Positions 17,442 to 26,448 of a stretch of 64,000 bases of DNA are shown here, piece after piece. The notes beneath the pieces are model-generated. The model saw only the letters and a list, made by a program, of their open reading frames with translations, was not told the origin of the DNA and made no database searches. Every line of letters begins with the position of its first letter. The stretch's first letter is position 1. The DNA is from Lysobacter gummosus. GTDB lineage: Bacteria; Pseudomonadota; Gammaproteobacteria; Xanthomonadales; Xanthomonadaceae. Location of the stretch: assembly GCF_001442805.1 (NCBI RefSeq), contig NZ_CP011131.1:1302001-1366000 (forward strand), read 5' to 3'. The translations under genes were made by a program, and so were the position numbers.

Positions 17442-18407
17442 TCAAGCGCCGCGAAAACCGCGCCGATAAGCCGAAGGCGAGGTGCCCAGCCGCGCCGAGA
17501 AGTGCTGGCGCAGCGAGGCCGCGGTGCCGAAGCCGGTATCGGCCGCGATCGCGTCCAACCCGTGGTCGCTGGTTTCCAGCAGCCGCTGCGCGCGCGCCAG
17601 GCGCTGCCCCACCAGCCACTCGCCGACCGTGGTGCCGGTGCTGTCGCGAAAGCGGCGGGTGAAGGTGCGCCGGCTCATCAGAGCGCGCTCGGCCAGCGCG
17701 TCCAGGCTGTGCGGCTGGTCCAGATGCGCCAGCGCCCAGGCCAGCACCGCGGACAGGCGGTCGTCCTGCGCCGAGGCCGGCAGCGGTTGTTCGATGTACT
17801 GCGCCTGCCCGCCCTGGCGGTGCGGCGCCACCACCAGCCGGCGCGCGACGCGGTTGGCGATTTCCGCGCCGTGACGGCGCCGCAACAGATGCAGGCAGCA
17901 GTCCAGCGCGGCGGCGGTACCGGCCGAGGTGGTGATGCGGCCGTCGTCGACGTACAGCACATCGCGCTGTAGCTGGACCTGCGGATAGCGCGCGGCGAAG
18001 TGTTCGCTCCAGCTCCAGTGCGTGGTGGCGCGGCGGCCGTCGAGCAGTCCGGCCTGCGCCAGGACATACGCGCCCAGACACAGGCCGACGATCTGCGCGC
18101 CGCGTTCGTGCGCCCGGCGCAGCGCCTTGAGCAAGGGTTCGGGGGCGCGCTCGTCGGCATCGCGCCACGACGGCACGATCACCGTGTCGGCCCAGCTCAG
18201 CATCTTCAGCCCGTACGCGGCGCCGATGCTGAAACCGGCGCGGGTGCGGATCGGCCCGGGTTCGGTCGCGCACACGCGCAGCTCGAACGGCGGCAGGTCG
18301 AGCTGGCCGCGGTCCTCGAACACCAGGCAGGGCACGGACAGGTGGAAGGGGCTGATGCGGTCGAAAGCGACCACCGCCAAGCGGGCCAGAGGGGTGTCGG
18401 TGCTCAT
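17442..18407 (-). CDS. GlxA-family transcriptional regulator (DJ-1/PfpI + AraC)
   Basis: The 321-residue protein has an N-terminal DJ-1/PfpI-like amidase-fold domain (about 1-190; note G-L-C-L-G-A-Y-V-L-A-Q-A-G-L-L-D-G-R-R-A-T-T-H-W with the nucleophile-elbow cysteine) and a C-terminal AraC double helix-turn-helix (about 220-318; M-S-R-R-T-F-T-R-R-F-R-D-S-T-G and the S-P-S-A-Y-R-R-G-F signature). Proteins of this type sense small amines or nitriles and activate catabolic genes. It is divergently transcribed from an isochorismatase-like hydrolase with a 100-base intergenic region, so that hydrolase is the likely target (inference). Confidence 0.93.
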   Translation of the reverse strand: MSTDTPLARLAVVAFDRISPFHLSVPCLVFEDRGQLDLPPFELRVCATEPGPIRTRAGFSIGAAYGLKMLSWADTVIVPSWRDADERAPEPLLKALRRAHERGAQIVGLCLGAYVLAQAGLLDGRRATTHWSWSEHFAARYPQVQLQRDVLYVDDGRITTSAGTAAALDCCLHLLRRRHGAEIANRVARRLVVAPHRQGGQAQYIEQPLPASAQDDRLSAVLAWALAHLDQPHSLDALAERALMSRRTFTRRFRDSTGTTVGEWLVGQRLARAQRLLETSDHGLDAIAADTGFGTAASLRQHFSARLGTSPSAYRRGFRGA

Positions 18408-18507
18408 GGCCCGATTCTATCGAATATTGTCGTTCGGGTCACTGTCGTCAAAGGCGGACGAGGCCAACAATGGCTTCACTTTCCAGCCCACACCTACGGA
18501 GTCCGCC

Positions 18508-19149
18508 ATGAGCCACATCACGCAAAAACGCGCCCTGGTCGTCATCGACGTGCAGAACGATTACTTCGCCGACGGCTTGCCGATCGAGTACCCGCCGGTC
18601 AGCCGCACCCTGCCCAACGTCGGCCGCGCGATGGACGCCGCGCGCGCCGCAGGCATTCCGGTGGTGGTGGTGCAGAACACCGCCCGCCCCGGCGCGCCGG
18701 TGTTCGATAAGGGCCGTCCGGGTTGGGAGCTCAACGAAGTCGTCGCCTCGCGGCCGCGCGATCACTACATCGAGAAGAACCTGCCCAGCGTCTTCGCCGG
18801 CACCGACTTCAACGACTGGCTGCAGCGCAACGGCATCGACACGATCAGCGTGATCGGCTACATGACCCACAACTGCGACGCATCGACCGTGTTCGAAGCC
18901 GCGCACCTGGGCTATCACGTCGAATTCCTCAACGACGCCACCGGTTCGCTGTCGTACGAAAACAGCGCCGGCTACGTCACCGCGGAGGAAATCCATCTCG
19001 TCTTCAGCGTGGTGTTTCAAAGCCGCTTCGCCGCGGTCGCCAGCACCGAGGAATGGATCGCCGCGGTGCGCGAAGGCGCCACGCTGCAGATTGACAACCC
19101 CTATGCGTCGAACCAGCGCGCGCGGGCGCGGGCCAAGGTCGCGGCCTGA
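18508..19149 (+). CDS. Isochorismatase-like cysteine hydrolase
   Basis: The start is taken at 18508, where the family N-terminus begins; an open frame extends further upstream but crosses the divergent promoter region. The 213-residue product shows the full catalytic set of the isochorismatase-like superfamily: D14 in V-V-I-D-V-Q-N-D-Y-F, K90 in I-E-K-N-L-P-S and nucleophile C123 in T-H-N-C-D-A-S-T, plus G-Y-M-T-H before it. Such enzymes hydrolyse amide or N-carbamoyl bonds (nicotinamidase, N-carbamoylsarcosine amidase, YcaC relatives). The E-E-I-H-L-V-F-S-V-V-F-Q-S-R-F-A-A-V C-terminus is that of uncharacterised members. It is divergent from the GlxA-type regulator, which suggests substrate-responsive expression. 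Confidence 0.92.
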   Translation: MSHITQKRALVVIDVQNDYFADGLPIEYPPVSRTLPNVGRAMDAARAAGIPVVVVQNTARPGAPVFDKGRPGWELNEVVASRPRDHYIEKNLPSVFAGTDFNDWLQRNGIDTISVIGYMTHNCDASTVFEAAHLGYHVEFLNDATGSLSYENSAGYVTAEEIHLVFSVVFQSRFAAVASTEEWIAAVREGATLQIDNPYASNQRARARAKVAA

Positions 19150-19197
19150 GCCTTCGGCAATCGCCGTCCGCATCGGGCCGATACGGGCAGCACGCAC

Positions 19198-19220
19198 GGC
19201 CGGCGCTCATCGCGCCGGCC
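19198..19220. terminator. GC-rich hairpin between convergent genes
   Basis: GGCCGGCGC pairs with GCGCCGGCC around a TCATC loop. It sits 50 bases after the hydrolase stop and just beyond the stop of the convergent gene at 19228. There is no T-run, so its termination strength is uncertain. Confidence 0.55.
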
Positions 19221-19227
19221 GATGCGA

Positions 19228-19821
19228 TCAGAAATTCGCGGAGTTCTTGAGCTTGACCTCCTGGACCCAGGTGCCGAAGCCGGTCTCCAGATGCACTATG
19301 TCTCCGAGCAACTGCCCGCCCAGCGCCTCGGCTTTGACGAAGACCGAGCCGTTGTTGTATTCGTCGATCTGATACTCCGCGCGGCCGCGTACCACCACGC
19401 GCGTGGCGTTCACGAACTGCAGTCCGGTCAGGACGATGTTCCACTGATTGCGATCCATGTCCAAGGTGGCGTAGGCCGAATTGCCGTACACGCCGCCGTT
19501 GACGTAGTTCAGCACCGCGTGCTTGATCGAATCGGTCAGCACGGTCCAGCCGATGCCGAAAATCACCGTGCTGACGCGCGCGTTGGGGTAGTTGCCGAAG
19601 CGCTCGTACGCGGTCTGCGCGGCGACCTCGGGAATGTCGGTGGGATCGAAGTGCTTGTCGAGGAATTCGAATTGATTGGCCACGATCGGATCCTTGCTGG
19701 TTGGGGTAGAAGCGGCTGAAGCGGCGGTCGTCGAGGCGGGCGCGGCCGGCGCGCCGGACCCGCGTGCCTGCCGGGTCGCCACGCCTTGCAAAAGCAGCAG
19801 ATGAAGCGGGTTCAAGGCCAT
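19228..19821 (-). CDS. Hypothetical protein with Ala/Thr/Ser-rich N-terminus
   Basis: I do not recognise this 197-residue protein. The first ~45 residues are Ala/Thr/Ser/Pro-rich with a weakly hydrophobic start but no convincing signal peptidase site. From about residue 46 a folded domain begins (N-Q-F-E-F-L-D-K-H-F-D-P-T-D-I-P), including Y-E-R-F-G-N-Y-P-N-A-R-V-S-T-V-I-F-G-I-G-W-T-V and several aromatic beta-rich segments. A GTG inside I-V-A-N-Q-F could be an alternative start that would remove the low-complexity region. The gene upstream (20019, divergent) is also unknown; the two may belong together. Confidence 0.65.
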   Translation of the reverse strand: MALNPLHLLLLQGVATRQARGSGAPAAPASTTAASAASTPTSKDPIVANQFEFLDKHFDPTDIPEVAAQTAYERFGNYPNARVSTVIFGIGWTVLTDSIKHAVLNYVNGGVYGNSAYATLDMDRNQWNIVLTGLQFVNATRVVVRGRAEYQIDEYNNGSVFVKAEALGGQLLGDIVHLETGFGTWVQEVKLKNSANF

Positions 19822-20018
19822 GCGTCGCGAGTCCCCGGTGTGGTCGGTGCATGGCGGAAGAACGAGGCGGTGCGGCTTGTGTGAAGCGCGTTGTAGTTAC
19901 GGCCGTCGCCGCCGATCGATCGCGGTCGCGCTGGATTCACAGGCACCGTCGGGCCGCGTTGGATGCAGTGACGCGCAGGTATCGCTTGCGCCGACTTTCC
20001 ATCCCAGGAGCTCGACCC

Positions 20019-20690
20019 ATGCCGGTACTGACCAACGCGCAGTTGCAAGGACTCGCCGCAGAAGAACTCGATGCCGGCACCGAAATCGATCCGGACTGGC
20101 CCGATCCGTATCCCGATTCGCCGTGCTGGGGTTTCGCCCTGTTCGGCGGTCCCGGCGGTCTGGCCGCCAACACGCCGCCGACTATCTTCGAGCAGGCCAT
20201 CACGTTCAACGACGCCGGCATCATGACCGGCATGAATCCCGACTTCGTGGCGTGGGTGCACGACACCTTCGACAACGCCGCCGCCGATGCCCAGGCGCAG
20301 GTGTTCGCGGACAACTTCCAGGAAGCGTTCATCGATCTCGACGATGCGGCGCAGGAAGCCTGCACCGGCGCGTTGGCGCGCTTGAGCCTGGTCCTCGCCG
20401 GGTTGACGTTATCGGACGAAAACGGCACCGCGCCGACGCGCTACGCGATCGTGATGGCGTCCGACCACTGGTACACCTGGGAGCATTGGGCCTTGAGCAT
20501 CGCGAACAATGTCGGCCAGCCCGATTACCCGCAGGTGCAGTACGTCCAACGCGATGCCGGCGTCAATCCGGTCAATACGCGTTGCGGCCTGGTGTGGGGC
20601 AATCATCCGATCCTGACCACGGTGTACGTCACCGAGTTGCAGGACGGGCATATCGAATATCTGCGGCACGCGGCCGGCTGGCCGGACTGA
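20019..20690 (+). CDS. Hypothetical acidic protein
   Basis: The start at 20019 follows a CAGGAG ribosome-binding site, giving 223 residues. The translation is strongly acidic and rich in Trp, Asp and Ala; it has no signal peptide or membrane segment, so it is probably cytoplasmic or exported by a non-Sec route. Distinct stretches are W-P-D-P-Y-P-D-S-P-C-W-G-F-A-L-F-G-G-P-G-G, W-V-H-D-T-F-D-N-A-A-A-D-A-Q and M-A-S-D-H-W-Y-T-W-E-H-W-A-L. I know no family for it. Its neighbour on the opposite strand (ending at 19228) is also an orphan. Confidence 0.7.
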   Translation: MPVLTNAQLQGLAAEELDAGTEIDPDWPDPYPDSPCWGFALFGGPGGLAANTPPTIFEQAITFNDAGIMTGMNPDFVAWVHDTFDNAAADAQAQVFADNFQEAFIDLDDAAQEACTGALARLSLVLAGLTLSDENGTAPTRYAIVMASDHWYTWEHWALSIANNVGQPDYPQVQYVQRDAGVNPVNTRCGLVWGNHPILTTVYVTELQDGHIEYLRHAAGWPD

Positions 20691-20764
20691 AACCGGCGCG
20701 CGCCGCGCGCTGCGGGGCGGCGATGCGGCGAGCGGTGGTACGCGCTCGCCGCATCGGTTGCGCC

Positions 20765-21868
20765 TCAGGCGGCGAGCACCGCCAGCACATCTTGATCGGG
20801 CACGCCCGACACGATCCGCGCCGCGCCGGCCCGGTCCCACAGCACGAAACGCAGACCCGCGGCATCGGCCTTCTTGTCCAGGCGCATGCGCGCGAGCAGC
20901 GCCTGCGGCGGCAGTCCGGGCGGAATCGCGGTCGGCAGGCCCAGGCGCTGCAGCAGACGTTGCAGACGCTCGGCATCGGCGAGGCTCGCGCGGCCCAGCG
21001 CCGCGGACAACCGCGCGGCCAGCACCATGCCGACCGCGACCGCTTCGCCGTGATTGAGGCCGTCGCCGCTGGTGCCGGCATAGCCTTGTTCGGTTTCGAT
21101 CGCATGGCCGAAGGTGTGGCCGAAGTTGAGCATGGCGCGATCGCCGCGTTCGAACGGATCGCGCGCCACCACTTCGGCCTTGTACGCGCAACTGCGCGCG
21201 ATCGCCTCGGCCAGGGCGTCGTCGTCGCGGGCGAGCAGGGCGTCGGCGTGCGCTTCCAGCCAATCCAGGAAGGTCGCGTCGAAGATCGCGCCATATTTGA
21301 CGACTTCGGCCAATCCCGCGCGCAGTTCGCGCTCGGGCAGGCTGCGCAGCGCGGCGGTGTCGGCGATCACCGCGCGCGGCGGGTGGAAGGCGCCGACCAG
21401 ATTCTTGCCGCTGGGCAGGTCGACCGCGGTCTTTCCGCCGACCGATGAGTCGACCATCGCCAGCAACGTGGTCGGCAACTGCACGCAATCGATCCCGCGC
21501 ATCCAGCAGGCCGCGGCGAAGCCGGCGAGATCGCCGATCACCCCGCCGCCCAGGGCGATCACGGTCGCGTCGCGGGTCGCGCCGAGCGCGGCCAGCGCGT
21601 GCAGGCATTCGCCGAAGCGGGCCAGGGTTTTTTCGTGTTCGCCCGCCGGCATCACGAATCGCGCCAGGGTCAGATCCGGCCTGGCCGCGTGCAGCGTCGT
21701 CTCGACGGAGTCCAGATACAGCGGCGCGACATTGCCGTCGCTGACGATCAACGCATGGCGTCCGCGCAAGGGCTTGCTCAGGCGTGCGCCGTCTTCGAGC
21801 AGGCCGGGGCCGATCTCGATGCTGTAGCCGTTCTCGCCGGCAACCTCGACCTTACGTACCGCGCTCAT
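20765..21868 (-). CDS. aroB: 3-dehydroquinate synthase
   Basis: The start at 21868 overlaps the aroK stop in an ATGA arrangement; a longer in-frame extension lacks family similarity. The 367-residue protein carries the AroB landmarks: [13 protein letters not shown] (NAD-binding region), [35 protein letters not shown] (metal-binding histidines) and [10 protein letters not shown]. It turns DAHP into 3-dehydroquinate, the second step of the shikimate pathway, using NAD and a divalent metal in the cytoplasm. It forms a two-gene operon with aroK. Confidence 0.98.
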   Translation of the reverse strand: MSAVRKVEVAGENGYSIEIGPGLLEDGARLSKPLRGRHALIVSDGNVAPLYLDSVETTLHAARPDLTLARFVMPAGEHEKTLARFGECLHALAALGATRDATVIALGGGVIGDLAGFAAACWMRGIDCVQLPTTLLAMVDSSVGGKTAVDLPSGKNLVGAFHPPRAVIADTAALRSLPERELRAGLAEVVKYGAIFDATFLDWLEAHADALLARDDDALAEAIARSCAYKAEVVARDPFERGDRAMLNFGHTFGHAIETEQGYAGTSGDGLNHGEAVAVGMVLAARLSAALGRASLADAERLQRLLQRLGLPTAIPPGLPPQALLARMRLDKKADAAGLRFVLWDRAGAARIVSGVPDQDVLAVLAA

Positions 21869-22428
21869 GCATTGACTCCGGAGACTGAAGAAGACGGCGG
21901 CGGACGCCGCCAATGAAGATCGAGTTCGAGCGCCAGCTTGAGCGCGGCATCGGCGGCGCTCATGGCGCCCGTATCGAAGCGCAGATCGGCGACCTGCGCG
22001 TACAGCGGCGCGCGCGTGAGCGCCAGTTGTTGCAGGACCTGCTCGCGATCGCCGCGGGCCAGCAGCGGGCGGCTGCGGTCCAGCGCCAGGCGTTCGAGCT
22101 GCTGCTCCACGCTGACCAGCAACTGCACGACATAGCCGCGCTCGCGCAGCAGGCGCCGGTTGTCCTCGGCCAGCACCGCGCCGCCGCCGGTCGCCAGCAG
22201 CAGGCCGTCGTCGGCCAGCAGCTCGGCCAGCACCGCGCTTTCGCGGGCGCGGAAACCGGCTTCGCCTTCGTGCTCGAAGATCGCCGCGACGCTGGCGCCG
22301 GTGCGTTGCTCGATTTCGCGGTCGGCATCGAGCAGGCGCAGGCCGAAGCGTTCGGCCAGGCGCTTGCCGATGCAGGTTTTGCCGGCCCCCATCGGGCCGA
22401 CCAGGATCAGATTGCTGGCCGGATTCAT
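21865..22428 (-). CDS. aroK: Shikimate kinase
   Basis: The start at 22428 opens directly into [18 protein letters not shown], the Walker A loop; further upstream codons encode only Arg-rich sequence. The 187-residue protein has the shikimate-binding D-x-D (D-A-D-R-E-I-E), the conserved R-x-x-E (F-R-A-R-E) and G-G-G-A-V-L motif, and the lid R-x-R-P-L-L region. It phosphorylates shikimate to shikimate 3-phosphate. It is followed at once by aroB (4-base overlap), the usual proteobacterial order. Confidence 0.97.
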   Translation of the reverse strand: MNPASNLILVGPMGAGKTCIGKRLAERFGLRLLDADREIEQRTGASVAAIFEHEGEAGFRARESAVLAELLADDGLLLATGGGAVLAEDNRRLLRERGYVVQLLVSVEQQLERLALDRSRPLLARGDREQVLQQLALTRAPLYAQVADLRFDTGAMSAADAALKLALELDLHWRRPPPSSSVSGVNA

Positions 22429-22582
22429 GCGCCGATTGTAGGGCACGCGGCGCCCGCGCTTGCGTGGCCTTAACGCGGCCGCGCCTAGGCTCAGGGCCAC
22501 GTCGCCGCGCGTTCGGCGCCGGACCTGCGCGCCGCCGCGACGGCGGCGCCTCACTTATCCCTGTTTCGCAAGGAGAAAGCCC

Positions 22583-22786
22583 ATGTCGGTCGCCAAGGTC
22601 ATCGAACTCACCACCTCTTCCAGCACCGGCATCGAGGATGCTGTGAAGTCCGGCCTGGCCAAGTGCGCCGAGTCGGTCAAGAACATTCAGGGCGCCTGGG
22701 TCAACGAGATCAAGGTCGTCACCGACGAGAACGGCAATATCCGCGAATGGCGGGTCAACCTGAAGGTCACCTTCGTGGTGAAGTGA
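22583..22786 (+). CDS. Dodecin (flavin-binding small protein)
   Basis: A 67-residue dodecin, recognised by [25 protein letters not shown], the Trp in Q-G-A-W-V-N-E-I-K and the final [11 protein letters not shown] strand. Dodecins form hollow 12-mers that store riboflavin or FMN. The length is typical and the start follows AAGGAGAAA. It is transcribed alone and divergently from aroK. Confidence 0.96.
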   Translation: MSVAKVIELTTSSSTGIEDAVKSGLAKCAESVKNIQGAWVNEIKVVTDENGNIREWRVNLKVTFVVK

Positions 22787-22906
22787 GGGCGGGGGCGTTC
22801 ATGCCGGACAGGCCGGGCGTCGAACAGCCCGGCCCGCGGCGGGGGTGCATTCTCTGTAGGCACAGGATGATGAGTTTGCGGCGAGAGAATTGGCTTCCAA
22901 AAGACC

Positions 22907-22926
22907 GCGGAGCCAAAAGGCTCCGC
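22907..22926. terminator. Hairpin downstream of dodecin
   Basis: GCGGAGCC pairs with GGCTCCGC around an AAAA loop. It lies between dodecin and the convergent lipoprotein gene. It lacks a T-run of four or more, so it is either a weak bidirectional terminator or a 3' stabiliser. Confidence 0.55.
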
Positions 22927-22970
22927 ATTCAATCGCAGGCAGATCAATGGTTTAGGCCGATAGACTTAAA

Positions 22971-23417
22971 TCAGTGTGTCGTCCGCCCATGGATTCGGCA
23001 TTCCGCAGGAAAGCTATTACTGTTCATAGACTCCACGACAATCCATTGCCCATTTCCTCGCGAAGCAAGATGGAACGCTCCGCATATATAAACTTTCGGC
23101 GGCGGCTTGGATTCTACCTGCGAACGAAGCGCCATTTCGTAGAAGCGCGCATGGCCTGAGCGCGTGGACGTGTCAGACGATTCGAGCGGAATTCCCGCGT
23201 CTTTAGCGGAGCAATCGGTTAGCTCCATGCCGTGAGGATGCGCGCGGATGCATGCGGCTACCGCGATATGTTTTTCATCCGGCAAGCGTCCATCGCGTGC
23301 CAAAGTCTCGAATTGGGCTTGCACATATATCTTGTTAGGGTCGTGACCACACGAGCCAAGGCATATCGCGCCCGCGAGCAAAATGCCTGATAGCTTTAGT
23401 TGCAGGGCGATATTCAT
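22971..23417 (-). CDS. Hypothetical lipoprotein
   Basis: Starting at 23417 the product is 148 residues with a lipoprotein signal: a hydrophobic segment ending in the lipobox L-G-S-C at about residue 23. The mature part contains E-K-H-I-A-V-A-A-C-I-R-A-H-P-H-G-M-E, a further Cys pair and an R-G-N-G-Q-W-I-V-V-E-S-M segment. No family is recognised. Base composition is visibly less GC-rich than the flanking genes (AT-rich codons, many third-position A/T), suggesting recent acquisition. Confidence 0.7.
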   Translation of the reverse strand: MNIALQLKLSGILLAGAICLGSCGHDPNKIYVQAQFETLARDGRLPDEKHIAVAACIRAHPHGMELTDCSAKDAGIPLESSDTSTRSGHARFYEMALRSQVESKPPPKVYICGAFHLASRGNGQWIVVESMNSNSFPAECRIHGRTTH

Positions 23418-23510
23418 GGAACGCATGCAATACGGTACTCGTCGTGTACGAGGCTGACGGCCTGAGCATCGATTTTTTCCATGTCAAAGCCTCCTCCTCG
23501 AGTCCGATGT

Positions 23511-24401
23511 TCAAGCGCGCCGACGGCTTTCAGACGGGCCTGTCCCACTCCCCGACGCAATCACCCGCCGCTGCCGGTCCAGATCCACCGTCCAGTCGGC
23601 GATGTCCGGCAGTCGCGCCAAGGCCTGCCGGCTGACTCGCTCGAATACGCGCACGAAGCGCTCGACCTGCGCGCGGCTCATCGCCCGCGCCTGCGGCCGG
23701 CGCGCCTGCAGCGCTTGTTCCTGTTGCCAGCGCCACTCCAGCACGATGTCGAAGCCGGGCGGACGCAGGAACAGCATGCGCCGCAGGCGCGACCACAACG
23801 CGGGGTAGTCCTGGGCGAGGGCGCGATTGCAGTAGCCGCGCCACACGCCGTCCGGATCCTGCTCGCGCTCCAGCGCGTTGACCGGCGCGCGCAGCTCGGC
23901 CTCGTCCTGGGCCGGGGTGCCCAGGAACCAGCCTTCGAACACGGTCAGATCGACCGCCTCGGCGCGCCCCCATCGCGACGGCGGCAGGCGCGTGTCGCGC
24001 AGCTTGTCGAAGCGCGGCAGGCGCACGGGGTGGCCGTCGCGCAGGCGGTCGAGCACGTCGCAGGCCAGGGCGACCTCGTGGGTGCCGGGCGGCCCGCGCG
24101 TGGCCAGCAGCGGATGCACGCGCCGGCCCAGTCGCAGGCGCTCGCGCCGGCCGAGGTAAAAATCGTCGATCGACAGCACCGCCGTGCGCAGCCCGCGTGC
24201 GCGCGCCGCCGCCGCGAGCTGCGCGGCCAGCGTCGATTTGCCGCTGCCCTGCAGGCCGCTGATCGCGTACACGCGGGCGTCGGCGGCGAGCGCGTCGTCG
24301 AGCACGCGGGCGACGAAATCCGCATCGAAGCCGCCTGTGCGCGCGGGCTCGGTTGCGGCGGATTTGCCGATTGCGGCGGACGGATGCGGACGCGGCGACA
24401 T
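23511..24401 (-). CDS. P-loop kinase of the D-glycerate 3-kinase type
   Basis: The start at 24401 gives 296 residues; the frame stays open upstream but only opposite pdxH. Features are a Walker A loop [10 protein letters not shown] (about residues 48-57), the S-I-D-D-F-Y-L Walker-B-like strand, R-G-P-P-G-T-H, and F-E-G-W-F-L-G. These are the signatures of the plant/yeast glycerate kinase group (GLYK, Tda10) and bacterial YggC-like kinases. The probable reaction is ATP-dependent phosphorylation of D-glycerate to 3-phosphoglycerate, but substrate specificity is inferred from similarity alone. It is divergent from pdxH, with only 17 bases between the starts, so promoters must lie inside the genes. 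Confidence 0.85.
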   Translation of the reverse strand: MSPRPHPSAAIGKSAATEPARTGGFDADFVARVLDDALAADARVYAISGLQGSGKSTLAAQLAAAARARGLRTAVLSIDDFYLGRRERLRLGRRVHPLLATRGPPGTHEVALACDVLDRLRDGHPVRLPRFDKLRDTRLPPSRWGRAEAVDLTVFEGWFLGTPAQDEAELRAPVNALEREQDPDGVWRGYCNRALAQDYPALWSRLRRMLFLRPPGFDIVLEWRWQQEQALQARRPQARAMSRAQVERFVRVFERVSRQALARLPDIADWTVDLDRQRRVIASGSGTGPSESRRRA

Positions 24402-24418
24402 GGGATCACAATAGCGCA

Positions 24419-25024
24419 ATGAACCCGACCGCCCCCCTCCTCGACGAAGCCCTCGCCACCTTCGATGCGCTGTTCGAACAAGCGCATGCCGCCGGCGAGC
24501 CCGATCCGACCGCGATGAGCCTCGCCACCGCCTCGCTCGACGCGCGGCCGTCGCTGCGCACGGTGCTGCTGAAGGCGCACGACGCGCGCGGTTTCGTCTT
24601 CTACACCCATCTGGACGGCCGCAAGGGCCGCGAGCTGCAGGCCAATCCGCATGCGGCGTTGTTGTTCCACTGGCCGCGCGTGCGCCACGGCGTGCAGGTG
24701 CGCATCGAAGGTGCGGTGGAAATCGTCGCCGACGCCGAGGCCGACGCCTACTTCGCCACCCGCGCGCGCGGCAGCCAGTTGGGCGCGTGGGCATCGAAGC
24801 AATCGGAGACCTTGCCCGATCAGGCCAGCTTTGAGCAGCGCCTGGCCGAGGCCGAGGCGAAATTCGAAGGCCGCGAAGTGACCCGGCCGCCGCGCTGGAC
24901 CGGGCTGCGCGTGCGCGCGGACAAGATCGAGTTCTGGTACGGCGCCGATTTCCGCCTGCACGAGCGCTGGCTGTACGAATGCGATCGCGCCGGCGAATGG
25001 TCGAAGCGGATGCTGTATCCGTGA
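24419..25024 (+). CDS. pdxH: Pyridoxamine 5'-phosphate oxidase
   Basis: The 201-residue protein matches Pdx[20 protein letters not shown] with the FMN-binding Arg and Lys, [20 protein letters not shown] near residue 125 and the C-terminal substrate-binding signature R-L-H-E-R (family R-L-H-x-R) in F-R-L-H-E-R. It oxidises pyridoxine or pyridoxamine 5'-phosphate to PLP using FMN and oxygen in the cytoplasm. Its stop overlaps the GTG start of an aminoglycoside acetyltransferase gene, forming a two-gene operon. Confidence 0.97.
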   Translation: MNPTAPLLDEALATFDALFEQAHAAGEPDPTAMSLATASLDARPSLRTVLLKAHDARGFVFYTHLDGRKGRELQANPHAALLFHWPRVRHGVQVRIEGAVEIVADAEADAYFATRARGSQLGAWASKQSETLPDQASFEQRLAEAEAKFEGREVTRPPRWTGLRVRADKIEFWYGADFRLHERWLYECDRAGEWSKRMLYP

Positions 25025-25479
25025 GCGAAACCTGGCTCGTGCGCGCGGCGGCGCGGGCCGATCTGCAGGCGTGGGCCCAATTGCGACAGGCCTTGTGGCC
25101 GGACGAAGATCCGTCGCGGCACGCCGACGATATCGAAGCAATGCTGGCGCGCGGCGAACGCTTCGCCGCGTTCGTGGCGGCCGATGAGAGCGGCGGGCTG
25201 TTCGGTTTCGCCGAAGCCAGCCTGCGCACGGATTACGTCAACGGCACCGACAGCTCGCCGGTCGCGTTTCTGGAAGGCTGGTATGTGCGGCCGCAGCGGC
25301 AGCATCGCGGCGTCGGCCGCGCCTTGATCGACGCGGTCGCGGCCTGGGCGCGCGAGCGCGGCTGCAGCGAACTGGCTTCGGACGCCTTGCTCGACAACCC
25401 GCAGGCGCATCGGGCGCATGAGGGTTGCGGGTTCGAGGAGACCGAGCGGGTGGTGTATTTCCGCCGCTCGCTGGTCTGA
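25021..25479 (+). CDS. Aminoglycoside 6'-N-acetyltransferase, AAC(6')-Iz-like
   Basis: The start is the GTG at 25021, whose TGA overlaps the pdxH stop. The 152-residue GNAT protein has the AAC(6')-I layout: [10 protein letters not shown] near the N-terminus, [19 protein letters not shown] before the acetyl-CoA loop [10 protein letters not shown], and the ending [13 protein letters not shown]. These segments agree closely with the chromosomal AAC(6')-Iz of Stenotrophomonas maltophilia as I remember it. The expected activity is acetyl-CoA-dependent modification of the 6'-amine of amikacin or tobramycin-type aminoglycosides. High-GC composition and operon position suggest an intrinsic chromosomal gene rather than a recent acquisition. 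Confidence 0.88.
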   Translation: MSETWLVRAAARADLQAWAQLRQALWPDEDPSRHADDIEAMLARGERFAAFVAADESGGLFGFAEASLRTDYVNGTDSSPVAFLEGWYVRPQRQHRGVGRALIDAVAAWARERGCSELASDALLDNPQAHRAHEGCGFEETERVVYFRRSLV

Positions 25480-25498
25480 GCCGAACCCCAGCCGCCGC

Positions 25499-25918
25499 TC
25501 AACGTTCGCGCTTGTACCAGAACGATTCGTTTATGCGCGCCATGCCGGCGCGTTCGTAGAAACCGACCGCTTCCGGCACCGACGCCAGAATCAGGCTGAC
25601 CGTGGGCCCGAGCTGGCGCCGGGTTTCGTCGAGCAGGCCCTTGCCGATGCCCAGGCCTTGCGCGCGCGGCGACACCGCCAGCTCCGACAGGTAACACGAC
25701 CAGGAAAAATCCGTGAAGCAGCGCGCCACGCCGATCAGTTCGCCATCGCCGCGCCGCGCGGTCACGATCAGGTTGGCGTTGTCGAGCATGGTTTGCAGAC
25801 GCGGCAGATCGTCCACCGGACGGATCGCGCCGAGGCCGGAATCGACCAGCACGCGCTGGAAATCGGCGACCGCTATGGTGGCTTCGCGGGTATAGACGAC
25901 GGCGTCGGTTGGGCTCAT
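25499..25918 (-). CDS. GNAT-family N-acetyltransferase
   Basis: Start set at 25918 (139 residues), the most likely in-frame ATG before V-V-Y-T-R-E-A. The GNAT core is clear: L-S-E-L-A-V-S-P-R-A-Q-G-L-G-I-G-K-G-L-L-D-E-T carries the acetyl-CoA pyrophosphate loop, and S-V-P-E-A-V-G-F-Y-E-R-A-G-M is the final helix-strand. The acceptor substrate is unknown. It converges on the AAC(6') gene with only 19 bases between their stops. Confidence 0.87.
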   Translation of the reverse strand: MSPTDAVVYTREATIAVADFQRVLVDSGLGAIRPVDDLPRLQTMLDNANLIVTARRGDGELIGVARCFTDFSWSCYLSELAVSPRAQGLGIGKGLLDETRRQLGPTVSLILASVPEAVGFYERAGMARINESFWYKRER

Positions 25919-25985
25919 TCGCGGCACGATCGCATCGCGGTGGGGGCGATACAATTGCGGTACGCCCCAGGTTCGAGGCGAGCTT

Positions 25986-26077
25986 CTTTTGTGGGAGGGG
26001 CTTTAGCCCCGATGCCTTTCGATCCGCCGCGATGATCCGGCAGAAGGGCATCGGGGCTGAAACCCCTCCTACAAAAG
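25986..26077. repeat. Palindromic REP-like repeat, second copy
   Basis: Two ~31-base inverted arms (25986-26016 and 26047-26077) share CTTTTGT(G/A)GGAGGGG and CCCGATGCC. They match the arms of the element at 6291-6404 in the G-T-GGGAGGGGC...GCCCCGATGC core. It is non-coding and lies between the GNAT gene and the broken BtuF-like gene. Confidence 0.82.
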
Positions 26078-26107
26078 ACCTCGTGGCGCCGCTCGCGAGC
26101 GGAGTGT

Positions 26108-26448
26108 CTAACGCGTCGCGCGCCGCGCCGCCCAACCTTGGATCACATCGCCCAATGCATCCAGCCCCGTGGTCAGCGCCGCCGGCCCAGGCTGCAGGAT
26201 GATCGGCGACTTGATCTCATGCAGTTCGCCGTCGCGCACCGCCGGCACGGCGTCCCAGCCCGGACGGGCGACGACCTGTTCGGGGCGGAATTTTTCCCGC
26301 ACCAACTGCCCAGGATCAGATCCGGCGCGCGCCGCACGACTTCCAGCGGATCGGCCAGGATGCGGTCGCGCGCCAGCGACATCGCCGCGTGCTCGGGGAA
26401 CACGTCGTCGCCGCCGGCGATGCCGACCAGTTCCGACACCCAGCGGAT
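26108..26448 (-). pseudogene. 3' remnant of the host BtuF-like gene, with a frameshift
   Basis: This is the C-terminal ~110 codons of a Peripla_BP_2 (BtuF/FhuD-like) protein. It resumes at R-W-V-S-E-L-V-G-I-A-G-G-D-D-V exactly where the 5' part ends at 47,290, so the two pieces were one minus-strand gene split by the island. The frame changes within the remnant at the run of five T (26291-26295): the intact island copy reads C-G-K-K-F-R-P-E-Q-V-V here, but the remnant needs one extra base to do so. It continues to the natural C-terminus (I-K-S-P-I-I-L-Q-P-G-P-A-A-L). The damage indicates that this fragment is no longer under selection. Confidence 0.88.
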
